DNA from: Xaviernesmea oryzae
Lineage (GTDB): Bacteria > Pseudomonadota > Alphaproteobacteria > Rhizobiales > Rhizobiaceae
DNA length: 64,000 nucleotides
Reading direction: 5' to 3'
Assembly: GCF_900177415.1 (NCBI RefSeq)
Contig: NZ_FXAF01000006.1
Location: 1,698,001-1,762,000, forward strand
Part shown: one piece after another, positions 9,240 to 17,509 of the stretch
Position numbering within the stretch: position 1 is the stretch's first letter
Layout of the letters: the number at the start of each line of letters is the position of its first letter
Notes under the pieces: model-generated
Told to the model about the DNA's origin: nothing
Seen by the model: only the letters and a program-made list of their open reading frames with translations
Database searches by the model: none
Position numbers and translations under genes: made by a program

Positions 9240-10133
9240 CTAGGCTGCCGGTTGCGCCCTCAACCTCTCCACCCGCCGCATCTGCCGGAGCGAATAGCCG
9301 ATCAGCGCAAGCACGAGGATCGCGCCGCCGAGGAGCGTGCGGGAAGAGGGGATTTCGGAAAAGATCAGCCAGACCCAGATCGGCGCGAGGATCGTCTCGA
9401 GCAGGTAGAACATGCCGACTTCCGGGCCGGAGAGGTATTTCGGGCCGGTCGCGAGGCACCAGAAGGCGAGCGGCATGATCACGGCGCCGTCGAGCATCAC
9501 CCAGAACGGATCGGCGACCGAGAAGCCGCCGGTACCGGCCCAAAAGGACGCGCCGGCGAAGGAAAGCCCGATCAGCGCCGGAATGATGGTCGCGACGAGC
9601 GGCACGAAACCCATGTCGATGCGCGCCGCCCTTCCGATGGTGATCGCCAGCGCCAGGAGGAGCGAGGCGGTGGCCGCGAGGATGTCGCCGAGAAGATGTC
9701 CGCCGGCGAGCCCGCCCGAGACGATCAGCCCGACGCCCGCAAGCATGGCCAGCATGGTGAGAAGCGTCGAGGGCGAGGGACGCTCTTTCAGGAAGAGCCA
9801 GCCGAGCAGGGCTGCGAACATCGGCGTGAACGCGACGATGAAGACGACGTTGGCGGTCGCCGTGTTGAAGACGGCGCCGAGGAAGGCGATCGTCGAAATG
9901 CCGTAGCAGAGGCCGGCGGCGAGGCCGGCTCTGCCGGGCACCAGCACCGGCCGGGCGGAGCCGAAGCGGCGCAGAAGCAGCCAGAGGACGATCGCAGCGG
10001 CGAAGGTGGTGACGCTGCGCAGCGCGAGCGTGGACCAGAGTTCGCCGTGGCCGAGCCTCACGAGCGGCACGTCGAAGGAGAGCGCGAGCCCGCCGATGGT
10101 GGTGAGCACGAGGCCCTTCTTGTGATTGTCCAT
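9240..10133 (-). CDS. DMT-family (EamA) transporter
   Basis: A 297-residue inner-membrane protein with about ten hydrophobic segments arranged as two EamA repeats: LVLTTIGGLALSFDVPLVRL at the start of the first, and a second repeat beginning near residue 150 after LAGGHLLGDILAATAS. The family exports amino acids, purine metabolites or other small organic solutes; the substrate is not evident. It lies 11 bases downstream of the arginyl/leucyl-protein transferase gene on the same strand and may be co-transcribed with it. Confidence 0.85.
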   Translation of the reverse strand: MDNHKKGLVLTTIGGLALSFDVPLVRLGHGELWSTLALRSVTTFAAAIVLWLLLRRFGSARPVLVPGRAGLAAGLCYGISTIAFLGAVFNTATANVVFIVAFTPMFAALLGWLFLKERPSPSTLLTMLAMLAGVGLIVSGGLAGGHLLGDILAATASLLLALAITIGRAARIDMGFVPLVATIIPALIGLSFAGASFWAGTGGFSVADPFWVMLDGAVIMPLAFWCLATGPKYLSGPEVGMFYLLETILAPIWVWLIFSEIPSSRTLLGGAILVLALIGYSLRQMRRVERLRAQPAA

Positions 10134-10144
10134 GGAGAGTGATG

Positions 10145-10906
10145 TCAGGCGTCGGTTGAGGGATCGTAGAGTTCCCAGCCGCGCGGGGTCAGGTGCTCCT
10201 GCGGCTGGAAGCGGGTCTTGTAGCCCATCTTCGCCGAACCCTTGACCCAGTAGCCGAGATAGACATGCGGCAGGCCGAGCGCTTTCGTGCGGTTGATGTG
10301 GTCGAGGATCATGAACGTGCCGAGCGAACGCCGTTCCAGCTCGGGATTGAAGAAGGAATAGACCATCGAAAGCCCGTCGCTCATCATGTCCGTCAGCGCG
10401 ACGGCCATCAGTTCGCCCCTCGGTTCTGCGCCGATGCCGGAACCCGGTTGGCGGCGCCGGTATTCGATGATGCGGGTGTTGACGTGGGTGTCCTCCACCA
10501 TGATCGCATAGTCGAGCGCCGACATGTCGGACATGCCGCCGCGCTGGTGCCGGTCGTCGAGATAGCGGCGGAAGAGGGAGAACTGTTCCGTCGAAGGCTG
10601 GGCCGGATAGACCGTCGCGACCACGTCCCGGTTGGTGGCGAGCACGCGCCGCATCGAGCGGTTGGGCTCGAATTCGCCGGCCAGGATGCGCACCGATATG
10701 CAGGCGCGGCAGGATTCGCAGGCCGGGCGATAGGCGATGTTCTGGGAGCGCCGGAAGCCGCCCTGCGTCAGGAGGTCGTTCATCTCGGCGGCCCGCGGGC
10801 CGACCAGGTGGGTGAAGACCTTGCGCTCCATTTCACCGGGAAGATAGGGACAAACTGCCGGGGCCGTCAGATAGAACTGCGGTGAGGGCGTTGCCTGGGT
10901 GTTCAT
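10145..10906 (-). CDS. bpt: Aspartate/glutamate leucyltransferase (N-end rule)
   Basis: Transfers leucine from Leu-tRNA to proteins that begin with Asp or Glu, marking them for ClpS/ClpAP degradation. The 253-residue length and the N-terminal cysteine cluster [15 protein letters not shown] (about residues 61-75) are typical of the ATE/Bpt family. The conserved GNAT-like core ends with [19 protein letters not shown]. The bacterial Bpt name fits better than eukaryotic-type ATE1, but specificity cannot be proven from sequence. It is transcribed with the DMT transporter just downstream. Confidence 0.9.
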   Translation of the reverse strand: MNTQATPSPQFYLTAPAVCPYLPGEMERKVFTHLVGPRAAEMNDLLTQGGFRRSQNIAYRPACESCRACISVRILAGEFEPNRSMRRVLATNRDVVATVYPAQPSTEQFSLFRRYLDDRHQRGGMSDMSALDYAIMVEDTHVNTRIIEYRRRQPGSGIGAEPRGELMAVALTDMMSDGLSMVYSFFNPELERRSLGTFMILDHINRTKALGLPHVYLGYWVKGSAKMGYKTRFQPQEHLTPRGWELYDPSTDA

Positions 10907-10980
10907 TGCGTCGCGGGGGTCCCGTCTTTATTCACGTCAATGTCATACCATGGCGCATAAAAGCGAAACGTCAACCATGC

Positions 10981-11000
10981 GCCGTGCTGCGCAGCACGGC
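10981..11000. repeat. 20-bp perfect palindrome
   Basis: Two perfectly complementary 10-base halves, GCCGTGCTGC and GCAGCACGGC, meet with no spacer, 36 bases downstream of the RDD gene stop. No T-run follows on either side, so it is not a classic terminator. It may be a processing hairpin or a protein-binding site. Confidence 0.6.
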
Positions 11001-11035
11001 TTGCACGACAAATCTTTGCGCAGGTAACGCTTTGT

Positions 11036-11494
11036 TTACGAGGTCCGGACGACCACCGTGCCGAGCAGCAGGTCGTGCACGAGGCGTGAGCGCTCGATGA
11101 AGAGGCCCGCGAGCAGGATCAGCGGCGTCAGCACCGAATTGATGATCCAGAAGATGACGGTATGCGCCACCGCCGTCAGAAAATCCATCCGCCGTCCGTC
11201 GAGCCGCACCATGGCGAGGCCCATGGCGCGCATGCCGGGAGAGGCCTGCGCCGGCCCGCCGAGGGTGAAGCCGAAATAGAAGAGCGCCACGATCACGAAG
11301 AGGGCCGGATAGAGCATGAAGCCGAGGCCGAGCGTGATGATGCCGAGGAAGAAGACGACGACCGCCGCCGGAATGCAGAGCAGCAGCACGATCAGATAGT
11401 CGATGATGAAGGCGAAGACCCGCCGGGACAGGACGCCGCTATAGGCGCGCCAGTCGTCGGGCGCGGCATAGGTGGGGTTCGGGTCGAGGCTCAT
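11036..11494 (-). CDS. RDD-family membrane protein
   Basis: A 152-residue integral membrane protein with three to four hydrophobic helices. The RDD signature is seen as RRVFAFIIDYLIVLLL near the N-terminus (Arg, then Asp in the first helix), the second Asp region being ARLDGRRMDFLTAVAHT in divergent form. The family is linked to ion or osmolyte transport, mostly without proof. It is preceded by an AGGAGA ribosome-binding site. No operon partner is evident. Confidence 0.85.
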   Translation of the reverse strand: MSLDPNPTYAAPDDWRAYSGVLSRRVFAFIIDYLIVLLLCIPAAVVVFFLGIITLGLGFMLYPALFVIVALFYFGFTLGGPAQASPGMRAMGLAMVRLDGRRMDFLTAVAHTVIFWIINSVLTPLILLAGLFIERSRLVHDLLLGTVVVRTS

Positions 11495-11572
11495 CGCGTT
11501 TCGTCTCCTGTTTCTGCCCGGAATATGGGAGGGAAGGCCTCCGAATGCAACGCCCTGCTTTGAAGGGAGAAA

Positions 11573-11914
11573 TCAGCCGGCTTTGCGATGGGTCTCCATA
11601 TATCTGCGGAGAACGGCGTTCATGCGGGTCTGATAGCCGCGCCCTCCGGATTTGAACCAATCGAGCACGTCGCTGTCCAGCTTGATGCCGACCGGAACCT
11701 TCACCGGGATGTTGACCGCCCTTGCCCATTCCTCGTCGCTCATCGGCGGACCGTCCTCGTCGGCCGCTGCGATTGCCTCGATCTCCTCGTCGGTCATGGC
11801 ATCGAGGCGGGCTTCATCGGTAAGGTCCTCGATGGGTATGAGGCTTCCGTCAGGTCGCTTTTCATAGAGGGTATCGCCCACGAGAACGGCGCGTACAGTC
11901 CTATCGGCTTGCAT
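11573..11914 (-). CDS. brnA: BrnA-family antitoxin
   Basis: A 113-residue protein. The C-terminal ribbon-helix-helix DNA-binding segment reads GIKLDSDVLDWFKSGGRGYQ and then TRMNAVLRRYMETHRK, the hallmark of BrnA. The N-terminal half is acidic (TDEARLDAMTDEEIEAIAAA) and probably wraps the toxin. Its start overlaps the end of brnT by 14 bases, so toxin precedes antitoxin, the usual BrnT-BrnA order. BrnA dimers with BrnT repress the promoter in the founding Brucella system. Confidence 0.9.
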   Translation of the reverse strand: MQADRTVRAVLVGDTLYEKRPDGSLIPIEDLTDEARLDAMTDEEIEAIAAADEDGPPMSDEEWARAVNIPVKVPVGIKLDSDVLDWFKSGGRGYQTRMNAVLRRYMETHRKAG

Positions 11915-12170
11915 AGGTTTTTTGCTCTCTTTCGTTCGCCTTGCGGGCGGAGATGATCCAGGTGAGATTTCCCCGTTCCGTGAACGTCACGTGGTAGACC
12001 CGGCCTTTGACCTGCGCGAGCATATTGAAGCGGATTTCGCCGTAGTCCCTGCGGTCATCGACCCAGATCATTTTGTCGGGATCGTGAAACGCCAGAGTCA
12101 CGCGAGCGAAATCGACACCCCGTTCTGAAAGTGTCTTTTGGCGCTTAAACTCATGCCACCCGAATTCCAT
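11901..12170 (-). CDS. brnT: BrnT-family ribonuclease toxin
   Basis: An 89-residue RelE-fold toxin. I start it at MEFGWHEFKRQKTL (12170): this matches the family's N-terminal pattern of a short strand followed by a K-rich helix, and a GGTGA site lies upstream; the frame is open further into hemB. The family core is present: RGVDFARVTLAFHDPDKM, then RRDYGEIRFNMLAQVKGRVYHVTFTERG, ending with IISARKANERE, which carries the catalytic-region Arg, Lys and Glu. BrnT cleaves RNA to stop growth. The gene sits only 37 bases from the hemB stop. Confidence 0.9.
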   Translation of the reverse strand: MEFGWHEFKRQKTLSERGVDFARVTLAFHDPDKMIWVDDRRDYGEIRFNMLAQVKGRVYHVTFTERGNLTWIISARKANEREQKTYASR

Positions 12171-12177
12171 TTGATCA

Positions 12178-12218
12178 CCGGAATATAAGGGAAATCTATA
12201 TTTTTGTCTATATTCCGG
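12178..12218 (-). promoter_or_regulatory. Inverted repeat, probable BrnTA operator
   Basis: Perfect 10-bp arms CCGGAATATA (12178-12187) and TATATTCCGG (12209-12218) flank an AT-rich core just upstream of brnT. The distal arm overlaps the last codons of hemB. BrnA is a known autorepressor, so this is its likely site. Confidence 0.6.
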
Positions 12219-13230
12219 GCTGCTTTTTCGACAGCTTCCTCGCCGCATCCACCGCGAAATAGGTGAGGATGCCGTCGCAGCCGGCGCGCTTGAAGCAGAG
12301 CAGCGTCTCCATCATGATCCGCTCGCCGTCGATCCAGCCGTTCATCGCAGCCGCCTTGATCTGCGTGTATTCGCCGGAGACCTGGTAGGCAAAGGTCGGC
12401 AGGCCGAAGGCTTCCTTGAGGCGCCAGCAGATGTCGAGATAGGCGATGCCCGGCTTCACCATCAGCATGTCGGCGCCTTCCTCGACGTCGAGTGCGGCGT
12501 CGCGCACCGCCTCGGTGCCGTTGGCCGGCGAGATGTAATAGGTGTTCTTGTCGCCCTTCAGCAGCCCGCTCGTGTTGATCGCCTGGCGATAGGGGCCGTA
12601 GAAGCCGGAGGAGAATTTCGTCGCATAGGACATGATGCCGACGTCCTGGTGGCCGGCGGCGTCGAGCCCGCGGCGGATGGCGCCGATGCGGCCGTCCATC
12701 ATTTCCGACGGGGCGATGATGTCGGCGCCCGCATCCGCCTGCATGATCGCGGCCCGGACCACCTGGTCCACGGTCTCGTCGTTGACGATCACGCCGTCGC
12801 GCAGGATGCCGTCATGGCCGTGGCTGGTGAAGGGGTCGAGCGCCACGTCGGTGATGACGCCGATGTTCGGTACCGCCTTCTTGATCGCCGCGGTCGCCTG
12901 GTTGATCAGGTTGTCGGCGACGAGGCTCTGCGATCCCGTGACGTCGCGCAGCTCCATCTCGATGTCGGGAAAGGTGGCGATCGCCGGAATTCCGAGGTCG
13001 GCAGCCTCCTTCACCGCTTCCACCGCCTTGTCGACGCTCATGCGGCTGACGCCCGGCATGGCGGCGATCGGATCGACGATGCCGGTGCCGGGCACGATGA
13101 AGATCGGCCAGATGAGGTCGTCCACGGTCAGGCGGCTTTCCTGCACGAGCCGGCGCGTCCAGTCGGCTTTGCGGTTGCGCCGCATGCGGCGGTGGCCGGT
13201 GATCTCGTCGACCAGATGCGTCTTGTCCAT
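12208..13230 (-). CDS. hemB: Delta-aminolevulinic acid dehydratase (porphobilinogen synthase)
   Basis: Condenses two 5-aminolevulinate molecules to porphobilinogen in heme and cobalamin synthesis. The start at MDKTHLVDEITGHRRMRRN (13230) gives 340 residues, the usual length. The Schiff-base lysines lie in SYATKFSSGFYGPYRQA and MLMVKPGIAYLD. The metal site reads DVALDPFTSHGHDG, without the three zinc-binding cysteines, so this is the magnesium-dependent, zinc-independent form usual in rhizobia. It is divergent from the DUF6163 gene. Confidence 0.96.
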   Translation of the reverse strand: MDKTHLVDEITGHRRMRRNRKADWTRRLVQESRLTVDDLIWPIFIVPGTGIVDPIAAMPGVSRMSVDKAVEAVKEAADLGIPAIATFPDIEMELRDVTGSQSLVADNLINQATAAIKKAVPNIGVITDVALDPFTSHGHDGILRDGVIVNDETVDQVVRAAIMQADAGADIIAPSEMMDGRIGAIRRGLDAAGHQDVGIMSYATKFSSGFYGPYRQAINTSGLLKGDKNTYYISPANGTEAVRDAALDVEEGADMLMVKPGIAYLDICWRLKEAFGLPTFAYQVSGEYTQIKAAAMNGWIDGERIMMETLLCFKRAGCDGILTYFAVDAARKLSKKQPGI

Positions 13231-13366
13231 GGCGGTGTGTCTCCGTTCTTCTGTCGTTGCGCCGCTCCATAGCACGCGGCATAGTGTTTATGAATGGGCG
13301 GGATCGCCGCAGCGCCGGTCGCCTTTGCGGCTGGCGGTGGCGGCCTGCGATGGGTAAAGTGGCGGC

Positions 13367-13804
13367 ATGGAGCCTGATTCACTAAACGTCCCGAGGCGCA
13401 CGCTGACGGAAATCCTTTACGTGGTCTTCCTCAGGATGATCGCGGTCACCTGTTTCTGGTTCGGCCTGCAATACTGGGCGATGCTGGTCGGCTATTCGCT
13501 GCACGGCATGGCGCGCTTCGATCTCCTGAGCCTGCCCTGGAAGGTGGCGGCCTCCTCGCTCGCCGTGCTTTTTCCGGTCGCCTCGCTCGGCCTCTGGCTC
13601 ACCGTTTCCTGGGGACCGGTGCTCTGGGCGATCGCAGCCGTCTCTCAGGTCCTCATGTACATGATGTGGCCCGAAGTCTTCGGACACAACCGGCTCGTGC
13701 CCCTGATGCACGGCTTCGTGGCGGCGCTTTACATCGTTTTCCGCCTCTCCCTGTGGCTCGAAGCGCGCCGGAAGGCGGAGCAGGTAAGGATTGATTTACC
13801 CTGA
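13367..13804 (+). CDS. DUF6163-like membrane protein
   Basis: A 145-residue protein with four predicted hydrophobic helices (the first near FLRMIAVTCFWFGLQYWAML, the last near LMHGFVAALYIVFRLSLWL), probably in the inner membrane. It matches my recollection of a conserved rhizobial gene found next to hemB or ldtR and grouped as DUF6163. No catalytic residues are visible. It ends 231 bases before ldtR. Function unknown. Confidence 0.7.
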   Translation: MEPDSLNVPRRTLTEILYVVFLRMIAVTCFWFGLQYWAMLVGYSLHGMARFDLLSLPWKVAASSLAVLFPVASLGLWLTVSWGPVLWAIAAVSQVLMYMMWPEVFGHNRLVPLMHGFVAALYIVFRLSLWLEARRKAEQVRIDLP

Positions 13805-13923
13805 AATTAAAGCTTTCGCGGCTCGATTTGCGGGAAAAATCGGCTCTAAGTCATTGATTTATAACGAAGGAGAATAATCGCACCGAGTGTCGGCGGCCAG
13901 CCTCCGGAATTCGCCGGAACGCG

Positions 13924-13952
13924 TTAAGCACTTGTTAAGCTTATGTTTTAAG
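13924..13952 (+). promoter_or_regulatory. Triple TTAAG direct repeat upstream of ldtR
   Basis: TTAAG recurs at 13924, 13935 and 13948, about one helical turn apart, in the AT-rich stretch about 85 to 110 bases upstream of ldtR. Repeats phased like this often bind a regulator. Autoregulation by LdtR is possible but not shown. Confidence 0.35.
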
Positions 13953-14035
13953 TCGAATTTTATGCGTATTGGATAGTGTCTGTCTCAAGGCGGGAAGAAA
14001 ACAAACACCGCCAAACAAAACAGAGTGAGGCAGTC

Positions 14036-14554
14036 ATGATGAACACGAAACTGAAGCCGCAGGCGGCACCGGCAGTAGCAGATCCGCATGAAGACACCAT
14101 TCGCGCCCTTTATATGGAATCGCTGCATCTGGTCGAACGCCTGCACCGCCGTCTTCTCGATGTGATCAAGGACGAGTTCGACCGCCAGGGTCGCGACGAC
14201 GTCAACGCCGTCCAGGCGCTCCTGCTGTTCAACATCGGCAATTCGGAACTGACGGCCGGCGAACTGCGCTCCCGCGGTTACTATCTCGGCTCCAACGTCT
14301 CCTACAACGTCAAGAAGCTGGTCGATCTCGGCTTCATCAACCATGCCCGGTCGCGCATCGACCGCCGGTCGGTCCGCATCAGCCTGACGCCGGCCGGCCA
14401 GGAGATCGCCGAAACCGTGGCCAAGCTCTACGAGCGCCACATCGGCTCGATCGAAAAGGTCGGCGGCATCGGCGAAGGCGAGTTCACCCAGATGAACAAG
14501 CTTCTTCAGCGCCTCGACCGCTTCTGGAACGACCAGATCCTCTATCGGCTGTAA
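14036..14554 (+). CDS. ldtR: MarR-family regulator LdtR
   Basis: A 172-residue winged-helix regulator. The start at MMNTKLKPQAAPAVADPHED follows a GAGG site; the frame is open further upstream without support. The winged-helix core reads LLLFNIGNSELTAGELRSRG, YYLGSNVSYNVKKLVDLGF, then the wing SRIDRRSVRISLTPAGQEI. This matches LdtR of Liberibacter and Sinorhizobium, which controls the L,D-transpeptidase gene ldtP and osmotic tolerance. In Liberibacter the two genes are neighbours; here ldtP lies 3.8 kb downstream beyond an ECF cassette. A strong hairpin terminator follows. Confidence 0.9.
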   Translation: MMNTKLKPQAAPAVADPHEDTIRALYMESLHLVERLHRRLLDVIKDEFDRQGRDDVNAVQALLLFNIGNSELTAGELRSRGYYLGSNVSYNVKKLVDLGFINHARSRIDRRSVRISLTPAGQEIAETVAKLYERHIGSIEKVGGIGEGEFTQMNKLLQRLDRFWNDQILYRL

Positions 14555-14620
14555 TCGACAACCCCGGCGGCCACCCGATCCACGGGCGACCGCAGGTAAA
14601 AGACCTCCAGCAGCGATCGG

Positions 14621-14651
14621 AACCGGATGCGTCCCCTGCGCATCCGGTTTT
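14621..14651 (+). terminator. Terminator of ldtR
   Basis: An 11-bp perfect stem, AACCGGATGCG with CGCATCCGGTT, with a 7-base loop and a short TTTT tail, 66 bases after the ldtR stop. Confidence 0.8.
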
Positions 14652-14729
14652 CGCGATCCAGCGACCCAGGCTACCCGTTCGGCACGCATCTTGCTTCGTA
14701 AAACCCGCACTTTTTGAGGGGTTTCGAAG

Positions 14730-15299
14730 ATGCAACAGACCATCACCAAGACCGACGGCAATATTCTCTTTCCCATCGTGCTCTCCATCGTCGCGGCTGC
14801 GGCGACAGGGGTTCTCTGGGCTTATGCCAATCCGATCCAGCTCGTGCCCGGCGTCATCCAGTGGCGCATCTTCGCCTTCCTGCCGCCGCTCGTCGGCATC
14901 CTGCTCGGCTGGAAAAGCGGTTTCATCTGCGGTTATCTCGGCACGCTCGTCTGGTCGCTTCTGGCCGGCACCTTCATTCCTGCCCATTCGCTGATCGTCG
15001 ACGGCATCATGGTGGGCCTGACCGGTCTCGTTCCCGGCTTGCTCTTCGATCCGGCAAAGACGACCTTCGACCGCATGACGCTGATCAAAATTGCGGCAGT
15101 CTGCCTGATTGTTGGGTTGGTCATGGTCGTGCTTGTGTCGGCGAGCCTTGCCTATCTCGGCATCTTCCCGTTCTGGTGGGCGGTCGGCTATCTCGGCCTT
15201 TCGGACATCGTGCCGATGATCATCGGCACGCCGCTTCTGGTCGTCCCGGCGCTGAAGATTCTGAAGAGCGCCCATCCGGCGGGCTTCACCAGGTTCTAG
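14730..15299 (+). CDS. ECF transporter substrate-binding (S) component
   Basis: A 189-residue membrane protein with about six hydrophobic helices and small-residue motifs (GVLWAYANPIQLVPG, LPPLVGILLGWKSGFICGYLG). It is followed in the same unit by a fused double ATPase and an EcfT protein, which together make a group I ECF importer. A GAGGGG ribosome-binding site lies just upstream and falls in the right arm of a small AAACCC/GGGTTT inverted repeat (14701-14724) that could mask it. The substrate is not readable; the linked phosphoribosyltransferase points to a nucleobase or related precursor (inference). Confidence 0.8.
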   Translation: MQQTITKTDGNILFPIVLSIVAAAATGVLWAYANPIQLVPGVIQWRIFAFLPPLVGILLGWKSGFICGYLGTLVWSLLAGTFIPAHSLIVDGIMVGLTGLVPGLLFDPAKTTFDRMTLIKIAAVCLIVGLVMVVLVSASLAYLGIFPFWWAVGYLGLSDIVPMIIGTPLLVVPALKILKSAHPAGFTRF

Positions 15300-15314
15300 G
15301 GACTTCTTGGACCC

Positions 15315-16835
15315 GTGCTCGATATCCGTGATTTGACTGTCGGCTTCGGTGGTGACGCGCTCGTCATCGCCGATGTCGATCTCTCCGTCGAAGCCGGCCA
15401 GCGGCTTCTCGTCTGCGGCGCTGCCGGAAGCGGCAAGTCGACGCTTCTGAATGTCGTCGCCGGCATCATTCCGGGGCTCGTCGCTGCGCCGGCTTTTGCC
15501 GGTTCGGTCATGTTCCGCGGCCGGCCGATGGCGGAATTGGCGAGGGACGAACTCTTCAGCGCGATCGCCAGCCTTGCCCAGAACGCCGAGGACCAGCTCT
15601 GGGACCTGAATGTCGAGGATCTGATCGCTTTCCCATTGGAAAATCGCGGGGTGGCGAAGGCCGCAATCCGCGACCGGCTGCAGGCCTTGCTCACGGAAAT
15701 GGAGCTCGGCGCCTTGCGGGGCCGAAGGGTGCTGACGCTGTCGGGGGGCGAAAGGCGCATGGTGGCGATCGCCGCGGCTCTCGCCGCACCGCCGGACCTT
15801 CTCGTCCTCGACGAGCCGACGACCGGGCTCGATCCGGCCGCGCGCCGCAGGCTGGTGCGGCTGATCGAAAGGCTTGCCGGGCAAGTGCCGGCCCTCGTGG
15901 TTTCCGAACAGGACCCGGCGGCCCTGGAGACGGTGGCCGATCGGGTGGCGCTTCTCTCGAAGGGCCGGCTTTCGGAGGTCCGGCCGGCGGCGGATTTGAT
16001 GCCGCTTCGGGCGCCCTGGATCGAGGCGGGCATCCTGCCGCCGCGGCGGCAATCCGTTCCCAGAAAAGGATTTCCGACCGGAGGTTCGCTTCTCGCCGTC
16101 GATCGTATCCGCACCGAATTGAGGCGCGCCGATGGCCGGGCGGTGCTGGAAGATGTCGGCTTCGAGCTCAAGGCCGGCGAGACGGTGGGGCTGATCGGCC
16201 GCAACGGGGCCGGCAAGACGACGCTGTTCCAGTCGATTCTCGGACTTTCGAAAATCCGCGAGGGTTCGATCTCCATCGCCGGCGAAAAGGCGGACGGCTG
16301 GACGCCGGCCCGGCGCGCCCGGCAGATCGCCTATCTGCCGCAGAACATGCGCCGCATCCTCTTCAACATGACCCTGACCGAGGAAGTCGCTTTCGCCATG
16401 ACGGCGAAGACGGGCACTCCGGACGCGGACGTTGCCGGAAGGGCGCGGGACATGCTTTCGGGATATGGTCTCGGTGCACTGTCCGAGGCCAATCCGTTCT
16501 CGCTTTCCGCCCGCCAGCAGGCCTTGCTGGGGCTTGCTTGCGCCGAAGCGGCGGCGGTGCGGGTGGCGATCCTCGACGAGCCGCTCCTGGCGCGTGATAT
16601 CGAGGGCCGGCGCATGCTCGACCGGTTCCTGGATGCCATGCTTTCGGCAGGAAATGCCGTCATGCTGATTTCGCACGACCTGGAGCTGATCGACGATGTC
16701 GCGTCGCGCACGTTGATCCTGGAGGATGGCCGCATCGCTTTCGACGGCGCGACGCGGAACGGCTGGACAAGCCGTGCGTTTCGCGAACTCGGCTGGCCGG
16801 CACCTTATGCGGACGGGCGAGGGGAGGCGGCATGA
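15315..16835 (+). CDS. ECF transporter ATPase, two fused ABC domains
   Basis: A 506-residue fusion of two ATP-binding cassettes that drives the ECF importer. Domain 1 has Walker A GAAGSGKSTL, signature LSGGERRM and Walker B LLVLDEPTTGLD, but the H-loop reads VVSEQDP with no His. Domain 2 has Walker A GRNGAGKTTL, Q-loop LPQNM, Walker B VAILDEPLLARD and a normal H-loop MLISHDLEL, but its signature is LSARQ. The defects fall in one composite site, so the ATPase should be asymmetric. A start at GTG 15315 (MLDIRDLTVGFGG) lies 15 bases after the S-component stop. The end overlaps ecfT by 4 bases. Confidence 0.9.
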   Translation: MLDIRDLTVGFGGDALVIADVDLSVEAGQRLLVCGAAGSGKSTLLNVVAGIIPGLVAAPAFAGSVMFRGRPMAELARDELFSAIASLAQNAEDQLWDLNVEDLIAFPLENRGVAKAAIRDRLQALLTEMELGALRGRRVLTLSGGERRMVAIAAALAAPPDLLVLDEPTTGLDPAARRRLVRLIERLAGQVPALVVSEQDPAALETVADRVALLSKGRLSEVRPAADLMPLRAPWIEAGILPPRRQSVPRKGFPTGGSLLAVDRIRTELRRADGRAVLEDVGFELKAGETVGLIGRNGAGKTTLFQSILGLSKIREGSISIAGEKADGWTPARRARQIAYLPQNMRRILFNMTLTEEVAFAMTAKTGTPDADVAGRARDMLSGYGLGALSEANPFSLSARQQALLGLACAEAAAVRVAILDEPLLARDIEGRRMLDRFLDAMLSAGNAVMLISHDLELIDDVASRTLILEDGRIAFDGATRNGWTSRAFRELGWPAPYADGRGEAA

Positions 16836-17509
16836 GGGCCCTCTACGATCTCAATTTCTTCGTCAAGCTGGCCTGCGCCTTCCTGGTCATGCTCGCCGCC
16901 TGGCTGGTGCCCGGCTGGGTCTACGGCCTGCCGCTGTCGATCCTCATGGTCCTGTTCTTGTGGGTGGCCCGCACGCCGGGCTTCCGCGCCTATCTGAAGG
17001 GCGCCGTCCTGCTGACGCTGCTCGTCGTCGCGAGCTGGAGCGTCAATCTTCTGATCCAGGGCATGCCGGTCCTGGAGGCGGTCCAGGTGGCGCTCGGCAT
17101 GGCGGCCAGGCTCGTCACCACCACGGCGGCCTTCTTTTTCGTGATGGAGACGAGCTCGCCGGGCTCGATCCTGGCGGCCTGCAGCGCGCTCCGCCTTCCG
17201 CCGATCGTCACGCTCGTCCTGTCGCTCACCTTCGGCATGATCCCGATGCTGCGCGAGGATTTCGAGCGGATCGCCGATGCGCAGCGCGCCCGCGGCATGG
17301 AAATCGACGCGGTCTCCTTCCCGACGCGGCTGCGGTTTGCGCTGGCGCGCGGCGTGCCGCTGCTCGTGCAGGCGATCCGCACCGCCCACGCGATCTCGCT
17401 GTCGCTGTCGATCTACGGCTTCGACCTGAAGCGCAAACGCACCACCTGGCGCAATGTCGGCCTCCTGGTCGAGCCGCGCTTTCCCCTATCGAAGGATGAG
17501 AAGAGATGA
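16832..17509 (+). CDS. ECF transporter transmembrane (T) component
   Basis: A 225-residue EcfT/CbiQ-family protein that links the S component to the ATPase. The N-terminal half has four to five hydrophobic helices. The coupling-helix Ala-Arg-Gly motif appears as DAQRARGMEIDA near residue 150, and a second basic patch SIYGFDLKRKRTTWR lies near the C-terminus. The start codon overlaps the ATPase stop (ATGA) and its own stop overlaps the next start, so S, A, T and phosphoribosyltransferase form one tightly coupled operon. Confidence 0.88.
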   Translation: MRALYDLNFFVKLACAFLVMLAAWLVPGWVYGLPLSILMVLFLWVARTPGFRAYLKGAVLLTLLVVASWSVNLLIQGMPVLEAVQVALGMAARLVTTTAAFFFVMETSSPGSILAACSALRLPPIVTLVLSLTFGMIPMLREDFERIADAQRARGMEIDAVSFPTRLRFALARGVPLLVQAIRTAHAISLSLSIYGFDLKRKRTTWRNVGLLVEPRFPLSKDEKR

